A DNA stretch of 64,000 nucleotides from contig NZ_CP039292.1 of NCBI RefSeq assembly GCF_004798665.1, positions 2,790,001 to 2,854,000 on the forward strand, in the 5' to 3' direction. Positions within the stretch are counted from its first letter, which is position 1. Every line of letters starts with the position of its first letter. Both the position numbers and the translations under genes were made by a program. This document shows, one piece after another, positions 25,986 to 35,619 of the stretch. The notes under the pieces were generated by a model. That model was not told the DNA's origin. It saw only the letters and a list, made by a program, of their open reading frames with translations, and ran no database searches. The DNA is from Actinomyces procaprae (GTDB lineage: Bacteria > Actinomycetota > Actinomycetes > Actinomycetales > Actinomycetaceae).

Positions 25986-26011
25986 GTGAGAGGCCCGGTG
26001 GGCGGTCTCAC
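25986..26011 (-). terminator. nusG terminator hairpin candidate
   Basis: GTGAGA/TCTCAC outer and GCCC/GGGC inner pairs (25986-26011) form a stem with small bulges 57 bases after the nusG stop. Confidence 0.45.
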
Positions 26012-26067
26012 AGGCGCCAGCCCGCAGTCCCCGTCCCCGGCCTCGCGGCGGGGGGCGGGAGCGGCGG

Positions 26068-26790
<723 letters not shown>

Positions 26791-26864
26791 GATGTTTCTC
26801 TCTCCTCGGGCTGAATGTGGCTGCGACGGCTACGTTTGCGGCGAATGCTTGGTGGACCGGGCGT

Positions 26865-27098
26865 TCAGGCGAAGACCCACATGACGAGCCGGTCGAAGAC
26901 GGCGTCGAGCGCTCCGGTGAAGAGCATGATCGCCAGGATGAAGACGACCACCACCGCGAAGTAGGTCCACAACTCGTTGCGGGTGGGCCAGACCACCTTG
27001 CGGAGCTCGTCGATCACCTGCCGGAAGTACAGGGAAATACGGGAGAAGGGGCCACGCCTCTGCTTCCGCGCGCCCTTGGCGACGGTCGTATCGCTCAT
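26865..27098 (-). CDS. secE: preprotein translocase subunit SecE
   Basis: 77 residues with a short basic N-terminus, the conserved amphipathic segment (YFRQVIDELRKVVWPTRNEL) and one C-terminal TM helix (FAVVVVFILAIMLFTGALDAVF). It is the essential clamp of SecYEG. ATG 27098 has GAGG about 13 bases upstream. It directly follows tRNA-Trp and precedes nusG. Confidence 0.97.
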   Translation of the reverse strand: MSDTTVAKGARKQRRGPFSRISLYFRQVIDELRKVVWPTRNELWTYFAVVVVFILAIMLFTGALDAVFDRLVMWVFA

Positions 27099-27192
27099 GC
27101 TCTCGTAATCCTCGGGGTCGACGGCTCGATCATGCCCTGACGGGCGAGAAGACGGAACCGACGGGATCTCCCGACAGATCCGCCGTTCTCAG

Positions 27193-27265
27193 CAGGGCAG
27201 GCGGGACTCGAACCCACAACCGCCGGTTTTGGAGACCGGTGCGCTACCAATTGCGCCACTGCCCT
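27193..27265 (-). tRNA. tRNA-Trp (CCA anticodon)
   Basis: 73 bases. The acceptor stem AGGGCAG/CTGCCCT, a D-arm with TTGGTAGC, the anticodon loop CTCCAAA with anticodon CCA, and the T-arm GTTCGAGTCC are all visible on the minus strand. The 3' CCA is not encoded. The position just before secE is the usual one in actinobacteria. Confidence 0.97.
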
Positions 27266-27449
27266 TCAGCGGCCACCCATCTTGCCACATCCAACGGCAA
27301 ATGCCGAACTCGAACTCCGTGGGCTGCGCCACGTCGGCCCGGCCGCCGGGCCCCGACCGCCCGAGAGGCTCACCACCCCGCCCATGCGACGGGGCCGGAT
27401 AGCGGGACGGCACTGCGGCGCCCGGCCGCGCGCATGAGACTATCTAGCC

Positions 27450-28664
27450 GTGAGTACTGCACCCAGGAGCCGTGTATCCGCCCGTCTGGCCGCCATCTCC
27501 CCCTCGGCCACCCTCGCCGTCGACGCCAAGGCCAAGGCGCTGCGCGCCGCCGGGCGCCCCGTCATCGGTTTCGGCGCAGGCGAGCCGGACTTCGCCACCC
27601 CGGACTACATCGTGGCCGCCGCCGTCGCCGCCGCCCAGGACCCCGTCAACCACAAGTACTCCCCCGCCAAGGGCCTGCCCGAGCTGCGCGAGGCGATCTC
27701 CGCCAAGACGCTGCGCGACTCCGGCTACCTGGTCTCACCGGAGGACATCCTGGTCACCAACGGCGGCAAGCAGGCCGTCTTCCAGGCCTTCGCCGCGCTC
27801 GTCGACCCCGGCGACGAAGTCCTGATGCCCACCCCGATCTGGACCACCTACCCCGAGGTCGTGGCCCTGGCCGGGGGAACCACCGTGGAGGTGTTCGCCG
27901 GCGCGGACCAGGACTACAAGGTCACGCTGGAGCAGCTCGAGGCCGCCCGCACCGAGCGCACCAAGGTGCTGCTCCTGTGCTCGCCGTCCAACCCCACCGG
28001 CGCCGTCTACACCGCCGCGGAGCTCACCCACATCGGCCAGTGGGCCCTGGAGCACGGCATCTGGGTCGTCACCGACGAGATCTACGAGCACCTCCTGTAC
28101 GACGACGCCCAGCCGGCCCACATCGTGGCGCTCGTGCCCGAGCTGGCCGAGCAGACGGTGGTGCTCAACGGCGTCGCCAAGACCTACGCGATGACCGGCT
28201 GGCGCGTGGGCTGGATGATGGGCCCCTCCGACGTCATCCGTGCGGCCGCCAACTTCCAGTCGCACCTGTCCAGCAACGTGGCCAACGTCTCCCAGCGCGC
28301 GGCCCTCGCCGCCGTGGGCGGTGACCTGTCCGCGGTGGAGCACATGCGCACCGCCTTCGACCGCCGCCGCCAGCTGATCGTGTCCATGCTCGCCGAGATC
28401 GACGGCGTCAAGGTCCCCACCCCCAAGGGCGCCTTCTACGCCTACCCGAGCGTGGAGGCGCTCATCGGCAAGTCCCTGCGCGGGCACGTGATCGACTCCT
28501 CGGCGACGCTGGCCGACCTGCTGCTGGAGTACGCGGAGGTGGCCGTGGTGCCCGGGGAGGCCTTCGGCCCCTCCGGCTTCCTGCGCCTGTCCTACGCCAT
28601 GAGCGACGACGCCATCACCGAGGGCGTCACCCGCATGCAGCAGCTGCTGGCCGAGGTCGACTGA
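27450..28664 (+). CDS. class I PLP-dependent aminotransferase (aspartate-type)
   Basis: 404 residues from GTG 27450. It starts with the actinobacterial [25 protein letters not shown] and carries [10 protein letters not shown], the cofactor-site motif [19 protein letters not shown], and the Schiff-base lysine in [15 protein letters not shown]. Transfer of the amino group between aspartate (or similar) and 2-oxoglutarate is the likely reaction; substrate is not fixed by sequence. There is no ribosome site, but a TATCTA -10-like box lies a few bases before the GTG, so the mRNA may be leaderless. It is divergent from tRNA-Trp. Confidence 0.93.
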   Translation: MSTAPRSRVSARLAAISPSATLAVDAKAKALRAAGRPVIGFGAGEPDFATPDYIVAAAVAAAQDPVNHKYSPAKGLPELREAISAKTLRDSGYLVSPEDILVTNGGKQAVFQAFAALVDPGDEVLMPTPIWTTYPEVVALAGGTTVEVFAGADQDYKVTLEQLEAARTERTKVLLLCSPSNPTGAVYTAAELTHIGQWALEHGIWVVTDEIYEHLLYDDAQPAHIVALVPELAEQTVVLNGVAKTYAMTGWRVGWMMGPSDVIRAAANFQSHLSSNVANVSQRAALAAVGGDLSAVEHMRTAFDRRRQLIVSMLAEIDGVKVPTPKGAFYAYPSVEALIGKSLRGHVIDSSATLADLLLEYAEVAVVPGEAFGPSGFLRLSYAMSDDAITEGVTRMQQLLAEVD

Positions 28665-28683
28665 GCCCGAAGCGGATACACAG

Positions 28684-28700
28684 GGCCCGGAGCCGCCGGG
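28684..28700. terminator. short hairpin between convergent genes
   Basis: GCCCGG/CCGGGC around AGCCG lies in the 46-base gap between the convergent aminotransferase and enolase-superfamily genes. Only six pairs, so weak. Confidence 0.3.
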
Positions 28701-28710
28701 CGCGGCCCCC

Positions 28711-29880
28711 TCAGGAGTGCAAGTCCCGCAGCACGGAGTAGAACTCCGCCTTGCCCTCCAGGCCGATGCCCGGCAGCTCGCCGGGAGCCACACGGGAGTC
28801 CACGACCTGGGCGTCGTCGGTGAAGCCTCCGGTGGGCTGGAACTCGCCCGGGTAGGACTCGTTGCCGCCCAGGTGCAGGCCGGCGGCGATGTGGAGTGAG
28901 AACTGGTGCCCGCCGTGCGGGATGCAGCGGCGCGAGGACCAGCCGTGGCGGTCGAGCACGTCCAGGACGCGGCGGTACTCGGTCAGCCCGTAGGACAGCG
29001 CCGGATCCACCTGGATGTAGTCGCGGTCCGGACGCAGGCCGCCGTAGCGCAGCAGGTTGCGGGTGTCCTGCATGGAGAACAGGTTCTCTCCCGTGGCGAT
29101 GGGGCGTCGGTAGTTCTCGGCGACGACGGCGTTCAGGGCGTAGTCGAGCGGGTCGCCGATCTCCTCGTACCAGAACAGGCCCAGGGGCTCCAGCGCGCGG
29201 GCGTACTCCAGCGCGGTGTCCAGGTCGAAGCGCCCGTTGACGTCGACCGCCAGGCGCGAGCCGTCGCCGTCGAGGACGCCGTCGATGACCGCCTCGATGC
29301 GGCGCAGGTCCTCATCCAGTGGGGCGCCGCCGATCTTCATCTTGACCACCCGGTATCCGGCGTCGAGGAAGCGGCGCATCTCGTCGCACAGGTCGGTCAG
29401 GGTCTTGCCCGGCGCGTAGTAGCCGCCGGCGGCGTAGACGAAGACATCGGCGTCGGGGCTGCCGTCGCCGTAGTGGTCGGAGATCCAGCGGTACAGGGGC
29501 ACGCCGGCGAGCTTCGCGGCCAGGTCGTGCAGGGCCATGTCGGCCACTCCGACGGCGACGGAGCGCTCCCCGTGGCCACCGGGCTTCTCATTGCGCAGCA
29601 TGACCCGCCAGGCGCGTTCGGGGGCGAGTGCGCCGTAGTCGTCGAGCAGCTCGGCCTCGGGGGCGGCCAGCAGGCGGGGCAGCAGCCGCTGCTCGAGGAT
29701 GGCGGAGGCGTTGTAGCGGCCATTGGAGTTGAAGCCGTAGCCGACCACCGGCCGACCGTCGACGATCACGTCGCTGACCAGGGCCAGGATCGAGCAGTCC
29801 ATCGAGCTGAAGTCGATGTAGGCGTTGCGGATGGGGGAACTGATCGGGATGGTGCCGACGTGAGCGGAGACGATCCTCAT
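28711..29880 (-). CDS. enolase-superfamily dehydratase, D-tartrate dehydratase-like
   Basis: 389 residues. The capping domain is followed by the TIM-barrel motifs of the mandelate racemase group. Catalytic lysines are at 180/182 (VVKMKIGG). Metal ligands lie in DVNGRFD and WYEEIGDP, with GENLFS after them, and the catalytic His322 is in IPHGGHQFSLH. The KxK plus His322 pattern and the GGNESYP segment resemble bacterial D-tartrate dehydratase (TarD), from memory of that family. It would dehydrate a hydroxy-acid such as tartrate to an oxo-acid. Substrate remains unproven. It is a single gene, with the MITE-like element and a Na+ symporter upstream. Confidence 0.8.
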   Translation of the reverse strand: MRIVSAHVGTIPISSPIRNAYIDFSSMDCSILALVSDVIVDGRPVVGYGFNSNGRYNASAILEQRLLPRLLAAPEAELLDDYGALAPERAWRVMLRNEKPGGHGERSVAVGVADMALHDLAAKLAGVPLYRWISDHYGDGSPDADVFVYAAGGYYAPGKTLTDLCDEMRRFLDAGYRVVKMKIGGAPLDEDLRRIEAVIDGVLDGDGSRLAVDVNGRFDLDTALEYARALEPLGLFWYEEIGDPLDYALNAVVAENYRRPIATGENLFSMQDTRNLLRYGGLRPDRDYIQVDPALSYGLTEYRRVLDVLDRHGWSSRRCIPHGGHQFSLHIAAGLHLGGNESYPGEFQPTGGFTDDAQVVDSRVAPGELPGIGLEGKAEFYSVLRDLHS

Positions 29881-29980
29881 TGAACATCCTTCACATGCCT
29901 GGGGGACACAAATCAGTGTAGCCGCGCGGATCAGGTCGCCTGTGCCCTGCGGGGGGAACCCGCGACCGCCTCCGCCTTGG

Positions 29981-30121
29981 AAAGGTGTCCATTCGTCGCA
30001 ACTTTGAGCGGATGGCGCCCCGAGAGGTCACGAGCCGCTGAGCATTTACGCAGGTCAGCGCCGGTATCCAAAAGAAACCGGCGCTGACCTCGGTTGAAAA
30101 CTCCGACAGATGGACACTTTT
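29981..30121. mobile_element. MITE-like element with 27-bp terminal inverted repeats
   Basis: The left end (29981-30007, starting AAAGGTGTCCATTCGTCG) and the complement of the right end (30095-30121, CAAAAGTGTCCATCTGTCG) align over about 27 bases with a few differences. Between them is a strong 14-bp hairpin (30052-30090). The 141-bp unit has no coding capacity and fills the gap between two minus-strand genes. No exact target duplication was found. Confidence 0.55.
30052..30090 (-). terminator. hairpin after the AGCS symporter gene
   Basis: Exact 14-base arms 30052-30065 (AGGTCAGCGCCGGT) and 30077-30090 around an 11-base loop, 39 bases past the symporter stop. It could serve as the terminator although it lies inside the MITE-like element. 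Confidence 0.6.
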
Positions 30122-30128
30122 GCGCCGC

Positions 30129-31634
30129 TTAGGCCTTCACCGGGATGGAGGTGAACTCGTCCCCGGGGCGGCGCAGGCGCGGGTCCTGAGCCAGGTAGGC
30201 CTTCGTCTCACTGGCGATCAGGCCGGACAGCAGCACCATGCCGAGCAGGTTGGGGATGGCCATCAGGCCGTTGGCGATATCCGCGAAGGTCCACACGTCC
30301 TCCAGGCTGGTGACGGTGCCCAGGAAGATCAGGACGGTGAAGAACAGGCGGAACGGCAGCACCCCGTGGACGCCGACCAGGCGCACCGCGCAGCGCTCGC
30401 CGTAGTACGCCCAGCCCAGAATCGTCGAGGATCCCAGGAAGATGAGCGCCACCGAGACGATGTAGTGGCCCCACTGCCCGGGCAGGCCGGTGGTGAAGGC
30501 GGCCGCGGTCATGGTGGCCGGGTCGTCACCCGTCCAAGCGCCCGTCGAGAGCACCACCAGGCCCGTGCAGGTGACCACCACGAAGGTGTCGATGAAGGTC
30601 TGCGTCATGGACACCAGCCCCTGCCGCACCGGGTGGTTGGTCTTGGCCGCGGCGGCCGCAATGGCCGCGGAACCCATGCCCGACTCATTGGAGAAGATGC
30701 CGCGCGCCACCCCGAACTGCAGCGCCGCGAGCATCGTGGAGCCGGCGAATCCCCCCACCATGCCGTGCCCGGTGAAGGCACTGGAGATCACCAGCGCCAG
30801 CGCCGCCGGGATCGCCGTGATGTTCACTGCGAGGATGTACAGGCAGCCGCCCACGTAGAAGACGATCATCATGGGCACGAATGCGGCCGTGACCCTGCCG
30901 ATGGACTCAATACCGCCCAGGAGCACGCCGCCGATGGCGATCGCCATGATGATGCCGACCAGCGCCGGATCCGCCCCGAAGGAGTGCTCCAGCTGGGCGG
31001 CCACGGAGTTGGACTGGGTCATGGAGCCGATGCCGAAGCAGGCCAAAAGCGTGGACACGGCGAAGAACACCGACAGCACCGTGCCCAGGCGGCCCTTGAT
31101 CGCGTGCTGCAGGTAGTACTGGGGACCTCCGGACTTCTGCCCATTGGCGTCGGTGGTGCGGAAGCGCACCGCCAGGAAGGCCTCGGAGTACTTCGAGGCC
31201 ATGCCGAAGAAGGCGGTCACCCACATCCAGAACAGCGCACCGGGGCCACCCAGGTGGATGGCGGTGGCCACACCGATGATGTTGCCCACGCCGACGGTGG
31301 CGGCCAGCGCGGTGGTCAGCGCCTGGTAGTGGGAGATGTCGCCCTCGGCCGTGTCCGCCTCACCGTCGCTGCGGTCCACCAAGGCGAAGCGCAGCGCGGG
31401 CAGGAGCTTGCGCAGCTGCACGGCGCGCAGCCGAATGGTCAGCCAGATCCCGGTGCCCAGCAGCAGCGGGATGAGCAGCCAGGGGCCCCATAGGAAGTCG
31501 TCGGCCGCGGTCAGGGCCTCACTGAGATCGGTCGGGCGCATGGCCGCCGGCAGCGCTGCCGACCCGGCCGACGCGGGCGGCGGGCCTACGGAGGCCGTGG
31601 AGACTACGGAGCTGGCCAAGGACGTGGGGAACAC
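30129..31634 (-). CDS. alanine/glycine:Na+ symporter (AGCS family)
   Basis: 501 residues from GTG 31634 (GAAAGG 9 bases upstream). About eleven hydrophobic helices are visible. AGCS signatures include ATVGVGNIIGVATAIHLGGPGALFWMWVTAF near residue 110-140, NESGMGSAAIAAAAAKTNHP, and GWAYYGERC. It should import alanine or glycine with Na+. It stands alone; upstream lies a 170-base GC-rich gap, downstream the MITE-like element. Confidence 0.93.
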   Translation of the reverse strand: MFPTSLASSVVSTASVGPPPASAGSAALPAAMRPTDLSEALTAADDFLWGPWLLIPLLLGTGIWLTIRLRAVQLRKLLPALRFALVDRSDGEADTAEGDISHYQALTTALAATVGVGNIIGVATAIHLGGPGALFWMWVTAFFGMASKYSEAFLAVRFRTTDANGQKSGGPQYYLQHAIKGRLGTVLSVFFAVSTLLACFGIGSMTQSNSVAAQLEHSFGADPALVGIIMAIAIGGVLLGGIESIGRVTAAFVPMMIVFYVGGCLYILAVNITAIPAALALVISSAFTGHGMVGGFAGSTMLAALQFGVARGIFSNESGMGSAAIAAAAAKTNHPVRQGLVSMTQTFIDTFVVVTCTGLVVLSTGAWTGDDPATMTAAAFTTGLPGQWGHYIVSVALIFLGSSTILGWAYYGERCAVRLVGVHGVLPFRLFFTVLIFLGTVTSLEDVWTFADIANGLMAIPNLLGMVLLSGLIASETKAYLAQDPRLRRPGDEFTSIPVKA

Positions 31635-31803
31635 GGTTTCTGCCTTTCAGCCGGCGGGCACCGGCGCGGCCGCAGATTACGCAGGTGTGCGGTTTCGCGC
31701 ATGTGAGTGTCCACAACGTGACCGTCCCGCAGGGCGGGGACGGCGCCGCGCCGCGTCCCCGGGCCCTCCCCCGGGCCCCGGCGCGTGCCGGGATCCGGCC
31801 GCC

Positions 31804-33051
31804 TCAGTGGGCGCCGCGGCGCGCCTGGATCTCCCGGGCCTGCGCCAGCCACGACTCGGCACGGGCCAGACGCCCCTCGGCATCGGCGCGCCACGGCCCG
31901 CCGTCCTCCCGGCGCGCGCCCGCAACGAGGGAGAGTACGACGCCGGCGCAGCGGGCGCGCAGCGCCACCGGATCCACCTGCTGCTCGGCCAGGCGCGTCC
32001 AGGTCTCCAGGACGGGACGCAGATGAGGGTAGGAGGCGGGCGCGAGGTGGTCCAGGACGCTGACGTGCCCGAGCAGGCAGGCCAAGTCGTCCACGCGCCG
32101 CCCGGGTCCCAGGGAGTCGACGTCCAGCAGGCTGGCGACCTGCTCCCCTTCCATCAGCACGTTCGCCTCGTAGAAGTCGCCGTGCACGGGGACGACCGGC
32201 CCCGGGTCGGAGCCCGCCATCAGCTGCTCAACCCCCTCCGCGATGGCGCGGGCACGGCCCACATGCTCGGGCAGGACGGTGGCGGCTGCGTGCGCGTAGT
32301 GGCGGGCCCGCTCGGACCAGGCGGGGTGGGCGGCCAGTTGCAGGGCGGCGGCGGGCAGGGAGTCGAGCAGCACGGTCAGGCCGTTGAACACGCGCGTCGC
32401 CTGCGCCTCATCCATTCCCCGCGAGAGCAGCCCGGACAGGGCCACGCCCCGACCGGTTGACAGCAGCACCAGGCCGTCCCGGTCGTCGCGCAGCACGTCC
32501 GGCGCCGGCACGCCGGCCGCGCGCAGCATGCGGTGCCGCTCGGCGAAGGCCGCCGACTGGCTGGGGCGAAGCACCTTGGCGTAGGCCGTGGTGGAGTCCG
32601 GATAGGTCACCCTCACGACTGCACGGCGCGTGGGCCGGTAGGCGACCATGGTCGCCTTGACGGGGGCGCCCAGCCGCTGGGAGAGCAGGGAGGGGGTGCA
32701 GGCGACCGCGAGCGCGGGCAGTTCCGGGTCCGCCGGGTGCCGCCAGACGTGCACGACCGGCCCATCCCCGCCGGTGGGGGCCACGCGGGTCAGGCCCGCG
32801 ACCTGCGGGTTGGACAGCCGCGCAGTGGTGGCGCACAGGTACTCGGTGGCGCGGCTGCCGTCAGGCCGGGCGACGACGGCGGTGTACCCGACCGAGACAC
32901 CGGCTCCGGGCCGGTGGTGCACCGAGTGGACCTCCCAGCTCATGAGCTGCTGGCCCGCCGGGGCGAGCGCCGCAGCCAGCACGGAGGCGGCACGCGCACC
33001 GGTGAGCAGGGCGACCTCCTCGGGCTCGTGTCCGGCCATGACGGTGCTCAT
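31804..33051 (-). CDS. aminoglycoside-phosphotransferase-fold kinase
   Basis: 415 residues from ATG 33051; GTG 33069 or ATG 33036 are possible alternatives because no clear ribosome site decides. The Brenner motif HGDFYEANVL and the metal-binding DVDSLGPG are present, with the nucleotide-site lysine candidate in YAKVLRP. APH-fold enzymes phosphorylate small molecules (antibiotics, choline, sugars). Nothing here points to a resistance gene in particular. It is divergent from the adenosine deaminase gene 135 bases away. Confidence 0.82.
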   Translation of the reverse strand: MSTVMAGHEPEEVALLTGARAASVLAAALAPAGQQLMSWEVHSVHHRPGAGVSVGYTAVVARPDGSRATEYLCATTARLSNPQVAGLTRVAPTGGDGPVVHVWRHPADPELPALAVACTPSLLSQRLGAPVKATMVAYRPTRRAVVRVTYPDSTTAYAKVLRPSQSAAFAERHRMLRAAGVPAPDVLRDDRDGLVLLSTGRGVALSGLLSRGMDEAQATRVFNGLTVLLDSLPAAALQLAAHPAWSERARHYAHAAATVLPEHVGRARAIAEGVEQLMAGSDPGPVVPVHGDFYEANVLMEGEQVASLLDVDSLGPGRRVDDLACLLGHVSVLDHLAPASYPHLRPVLETWTRLAEQQVDPVALRARCAGVVLSLVAGARREDGGPWRADAEGRLARAESWLAQAREIQARRGAH

Positions 33052-33186
33052 GGGACAAGTCTGCCTCACCGCGGGCCCGACTCCACCCGAACGCGCGGCC
33101 CGATCCGCTCGGCGCTCGTGGGCATCCGCCGCCGCCTCCGCACGGCCCGGGTCTGCGGGTCACGCAGGAGGTGGCACAATCCCGCC

Positions 33187-34206
33187 ATGCGCGACCTCTC
33201 CACCCTGCCCAAGGCGCACCTGCACCTGCACTTCACGGGCTCCATGCGCCTGGAGACGCTGGTCGAACTGGCGTCCTCCGCCCACGCCCGGCTGCCGTCG
33301 TCATTCCTGGAGGGGGACCCGCTGCACGTGCCCGCAGACCACCGCGGCTGGTTCCGCTTCCAGCGGGCCTACGACACGGCCCGCCACCTGGTGGTCACCG
33401 AGGAGGTCATGCGCCGCATCGTGCTGGAGGCGGCGCTGGACGACGCCGCCGAGGGGTCGCGGCGCCTGGAGATCCAGGTGGACCCGACCTCCTACGCCCC
33501 CTTCGTGGGCGGTATCACCCCGGCACTGGAGATCATTCTCGACGCCGCCCGGCAGGCCAGCATCCTGTCCGGGGTCGAGGTCGCCGTGATCGTGGCCGCC
33601 TCCCGGATGCGCCACCCGTTGGAGGCGCGCACACTGGCCCGGCTGGCCGCGCACTATGCGGGGGACGAGCCGGGCACCGTCGTCGGCTTCGGGCTGTCCA
33701 ACGATGAGCGGGCCGGCGAGACCGCTTCCTGGGGGCCGGCCTTCGCCATCGCCCGCCGCGCCGGGCTGGCCTCGCTCCCCCACGGTGGGGAGCTGCTGGG
33801 CCCCGAGCACGTGCGCGACGTCGTCTCCGCATTGGGTCCGACCCGGCTGGGGCACGGGATCCGCACGAGCGAGGACCCGGCCCTGCTGGACGCGGTGGCG
33901 GCGGCGGGCATCAGCCTGGAGGTGTGCCCGGCGTCGAATGTGTGCCTGGGCGTGTACCGGGAGCCGGGCGACGTGCCGCTGCCGACGCTCCTGGAGCACG
34001 GCGCCCAGGTGGCATTGGGTGCGGATGATCCGCTGCTGTTCCAGTCGCGCCTGGTGGACCAGTACCAGATCGCCCGGGACCAGGGCCTGGACGACGCCGC
34101 GCTGGCGGAGCTGGCGCGCGGCTCCATCCGGGCCTCGCTGGCGTCGCCGTCCTCCAAGCGGGAGTGGCTGGCGCAGGTGGACGCCTGGTTGGCGGCGGAC
34201 GACTGA
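33187..34206 (+). CDS. add: adenosine deaminase family protein
   Basis: 339 residues. The zinc/catalytic motifs are present: KAHLHLHFTGSM (HxH), LPHGGELLG (HxGE), RLGHGIR and GADDPLLFQS (DDP). It converts adenosine to inosine, or a related adenine/aminodeoxy compound. ATG 33187 follows CACAAT by six bases without a close ribosome site, so translation may be leaderless. It converges on murB. The FTGS instead of the usual LDGS after HLH is a known kind of variation, so substrate is slightly uncertain. Confidence 0.88.
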   Translation: MRDLSTLPKAHLHLHFTGSMRLETLVELASSAHARLPSSFLEGDPLHVPADHRGWFRFQRAYDTARHLVVTEEVMRRIVLEAALDDAAEGSRRLEIQVDPTSYAPFVGGITPALEIILDAARQASILSGVEVAVIVAASRMRHPLEARTLARLAAHYAGDEPGTVVGFGLSNDERAGETASWGPAFAIARRAGLASLPHGGELLGPEHVRDVVSALGPTRLGHGIRTSEDPALLDAVAAAGISLEVCPASNVCLGVYREPGDVPLPTLLEHGAQVALGADDPLLFQSRLVDQYQIARDQGLDDAALAELARGSIRASLASPSSKREWLAQVDAWLAADD

Positions 34207-34278
34207 CCCCCGGGCCGCCTGCCCGTGCCGGCGGGCCGGGCGGTGCGCGGGCGGTCGGGGCCCGGGAGCCGCCCGGGT

Positions 34279-35565
34279 CTAGAAGCCGACGTGCACGGGC
34301 TCGGGCACGAGCGTGACGCCGAAGCGCTCACGCACGCCGGCGACAACGGCGTCGCGCAGCCCGGCCAGGTCGGCGGCGCGGGCATGGCCCCGGTTGGTCA
34401 GGGCCAGTACGTGCTTGGTGGACAGGGTGGCGGCAGGATCGGCCCCGGCGGTCGCGGGGGCGAAGCCCTTGCCGAAGCCGGCGTGGTCGATGAGCCAGGC
34501 GGCGGAGGTCTTCACCAGTCCCTCGACGACGGGCGCCTGCCGGGTGCCGGCCACCATCTGGGAGTGGTCGGCCACCGGGAAGCGGGGGGCGTCGTCGGGG
34601 AGGGCATCGGCCTGGGCGCGGGTGAGGATCGGGTTGGTGAAGAAGGAGCCGGCGGACCAGGTGTCGTGGTCGGCGTCGTCCAGGACCATTCCCTTGGAGC
34701 GGCGCAGTTCCAGCACGGCCTCGCGCACCGCCCGGGCGTCCACCCGGTCGCCCACCTCGACCCCCAGGGTGCGGGCCAGCTGGTCGTAGGCGATGGGGGC
34801 GGACAGGGAGGCCGCCCGCACGGAGAAGGTCACCGACAGCACCACCCAGCGGCCCGTGGGGCCCCAGGTGCGGCCGCCGCCGATCTCCGCGTCGGTCAGG
34901 GAGCGCTTGAGTTCGGAGTCGCGGTAGCTCAGGTGCAGACGGGCCAGCGGGAGCTGGACGGGCCGGCCCGTTGCCCGGTCCCAGGCGCGCACGGAGGCGA
35001 GCAGCTCGGCGACCTCGGCGCCGTAGGCGCCGATGTTCTGCACCGGGGCTGCACCGACGGTGCCGGGAATCCCGGACAGGGGCGCGAAGCCTCCCCAGTG
35101 GCTGGCGATGGCCTCGCGCACCAGGTCGTCCCAGGTGGTGCCGGCGGTGGCGGTGAACTCCACGCCTCCGCAGCGGTCATCCGCGGACAGGCTGACCTCC
35201 TGGCGGGCGTCGCGCACGACCACTCCGGCGAATCCCGCATCGGCGGCCAGGATGTTGGAACCGCCGCCGATCACCAGCAGGGGGGTTCCGGCGGCGTCGG
35301 CCTGGCGGACCGCGTCGATCAGCTCGGCCTCGGTGCGGGCCTCGACGTAGCTGTCGACCGGGCCACCCACCCGCAGGGTGGTCAGCTCGGCCAGGCACGG
35401 GGTCGAACCGGCGGCGGATCCCAGTGGGCGGGCGAGGGCGGGGACGGGTGCGGGCCAGTCGGCGGGATCGGCGTGCACGGAGATCGGCGTGGTGCACGCC
35501 TCGGTGCCGGACAACGGATCGGGCGCGCTCAGGCCGAAGCGGCCGGCGTCTGGGGGTAGTGACAT
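34279..35565 (-). CDS. murB: UDP-N-acetylenolpyruvoylglucosamine reductase
   Basis: 428 residues from ATG 35565 (GGAG 8 bases before). The N-terminal 55 residues are a low-conservation extension. The FAD domain follows (TTLRVGGPVDSYVEA, LVIGGGSNIL, SGIPGTVGAAPVQNIGAYG), then the catalytic Ser region (SAGSFFTNPIL) and C-terminal SAAWLIDHAGFGKG. It reduces UDP-GlcNAc-enolpyruvate to UDP-MurNAc in peptidoglycan synthesis. The long form (over 420 residues) is usual in this phylum. Confidence 0.95.
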   Translation of the reverse strand: MSLPPDAGRFGLSAPDPLSGTEACTTPISVHADPADWPAPVPALARPLGSAAGSTPCLAELTTLRVGGPVDSYVEARTEAELIDAVRQADAAGTPLLVIGGGSNILAADAGFAGVVVRDARQEVSLSADDRCGGVEFTATAGTTWDDLVREAIASHWGGFAPLSGIPGTVGAAPVQNIGAYGAEVAELLASVRAWDRATGRPVQLPLARLHLSYRDSELKRSLTDAEIGGGRTWGPTGRWVVLSVTFSVRAASLSAPIAYDQLARTLGVEVGDRVDARAVREAVLELRRSKGMVLDDADHDTWSAGSFFTNPILTRAQADALPDDAPRFPVADHSQMVAGTRQAPVVEGLVKTSAAWLIDHAGFGKGFAPATAGADPAATLSTKHVLALTNRGHARAADLAGLRDAVVAGVRERFGVTLVPEPVHVGF

Positions 35566-35619
35566 GGAGGCTCCGCTCGGGTCGTGTTTGCAGGAGCAGG
35601 ATAGGCGACCCGCCTCCAC

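Noticed and set aside
31804..33051. Aminoglycoside resistance gene
   Set aside because: The APH fold is shared by many housekeeping small-molecule kinases and no resistance-specific feature or mobile context is present.
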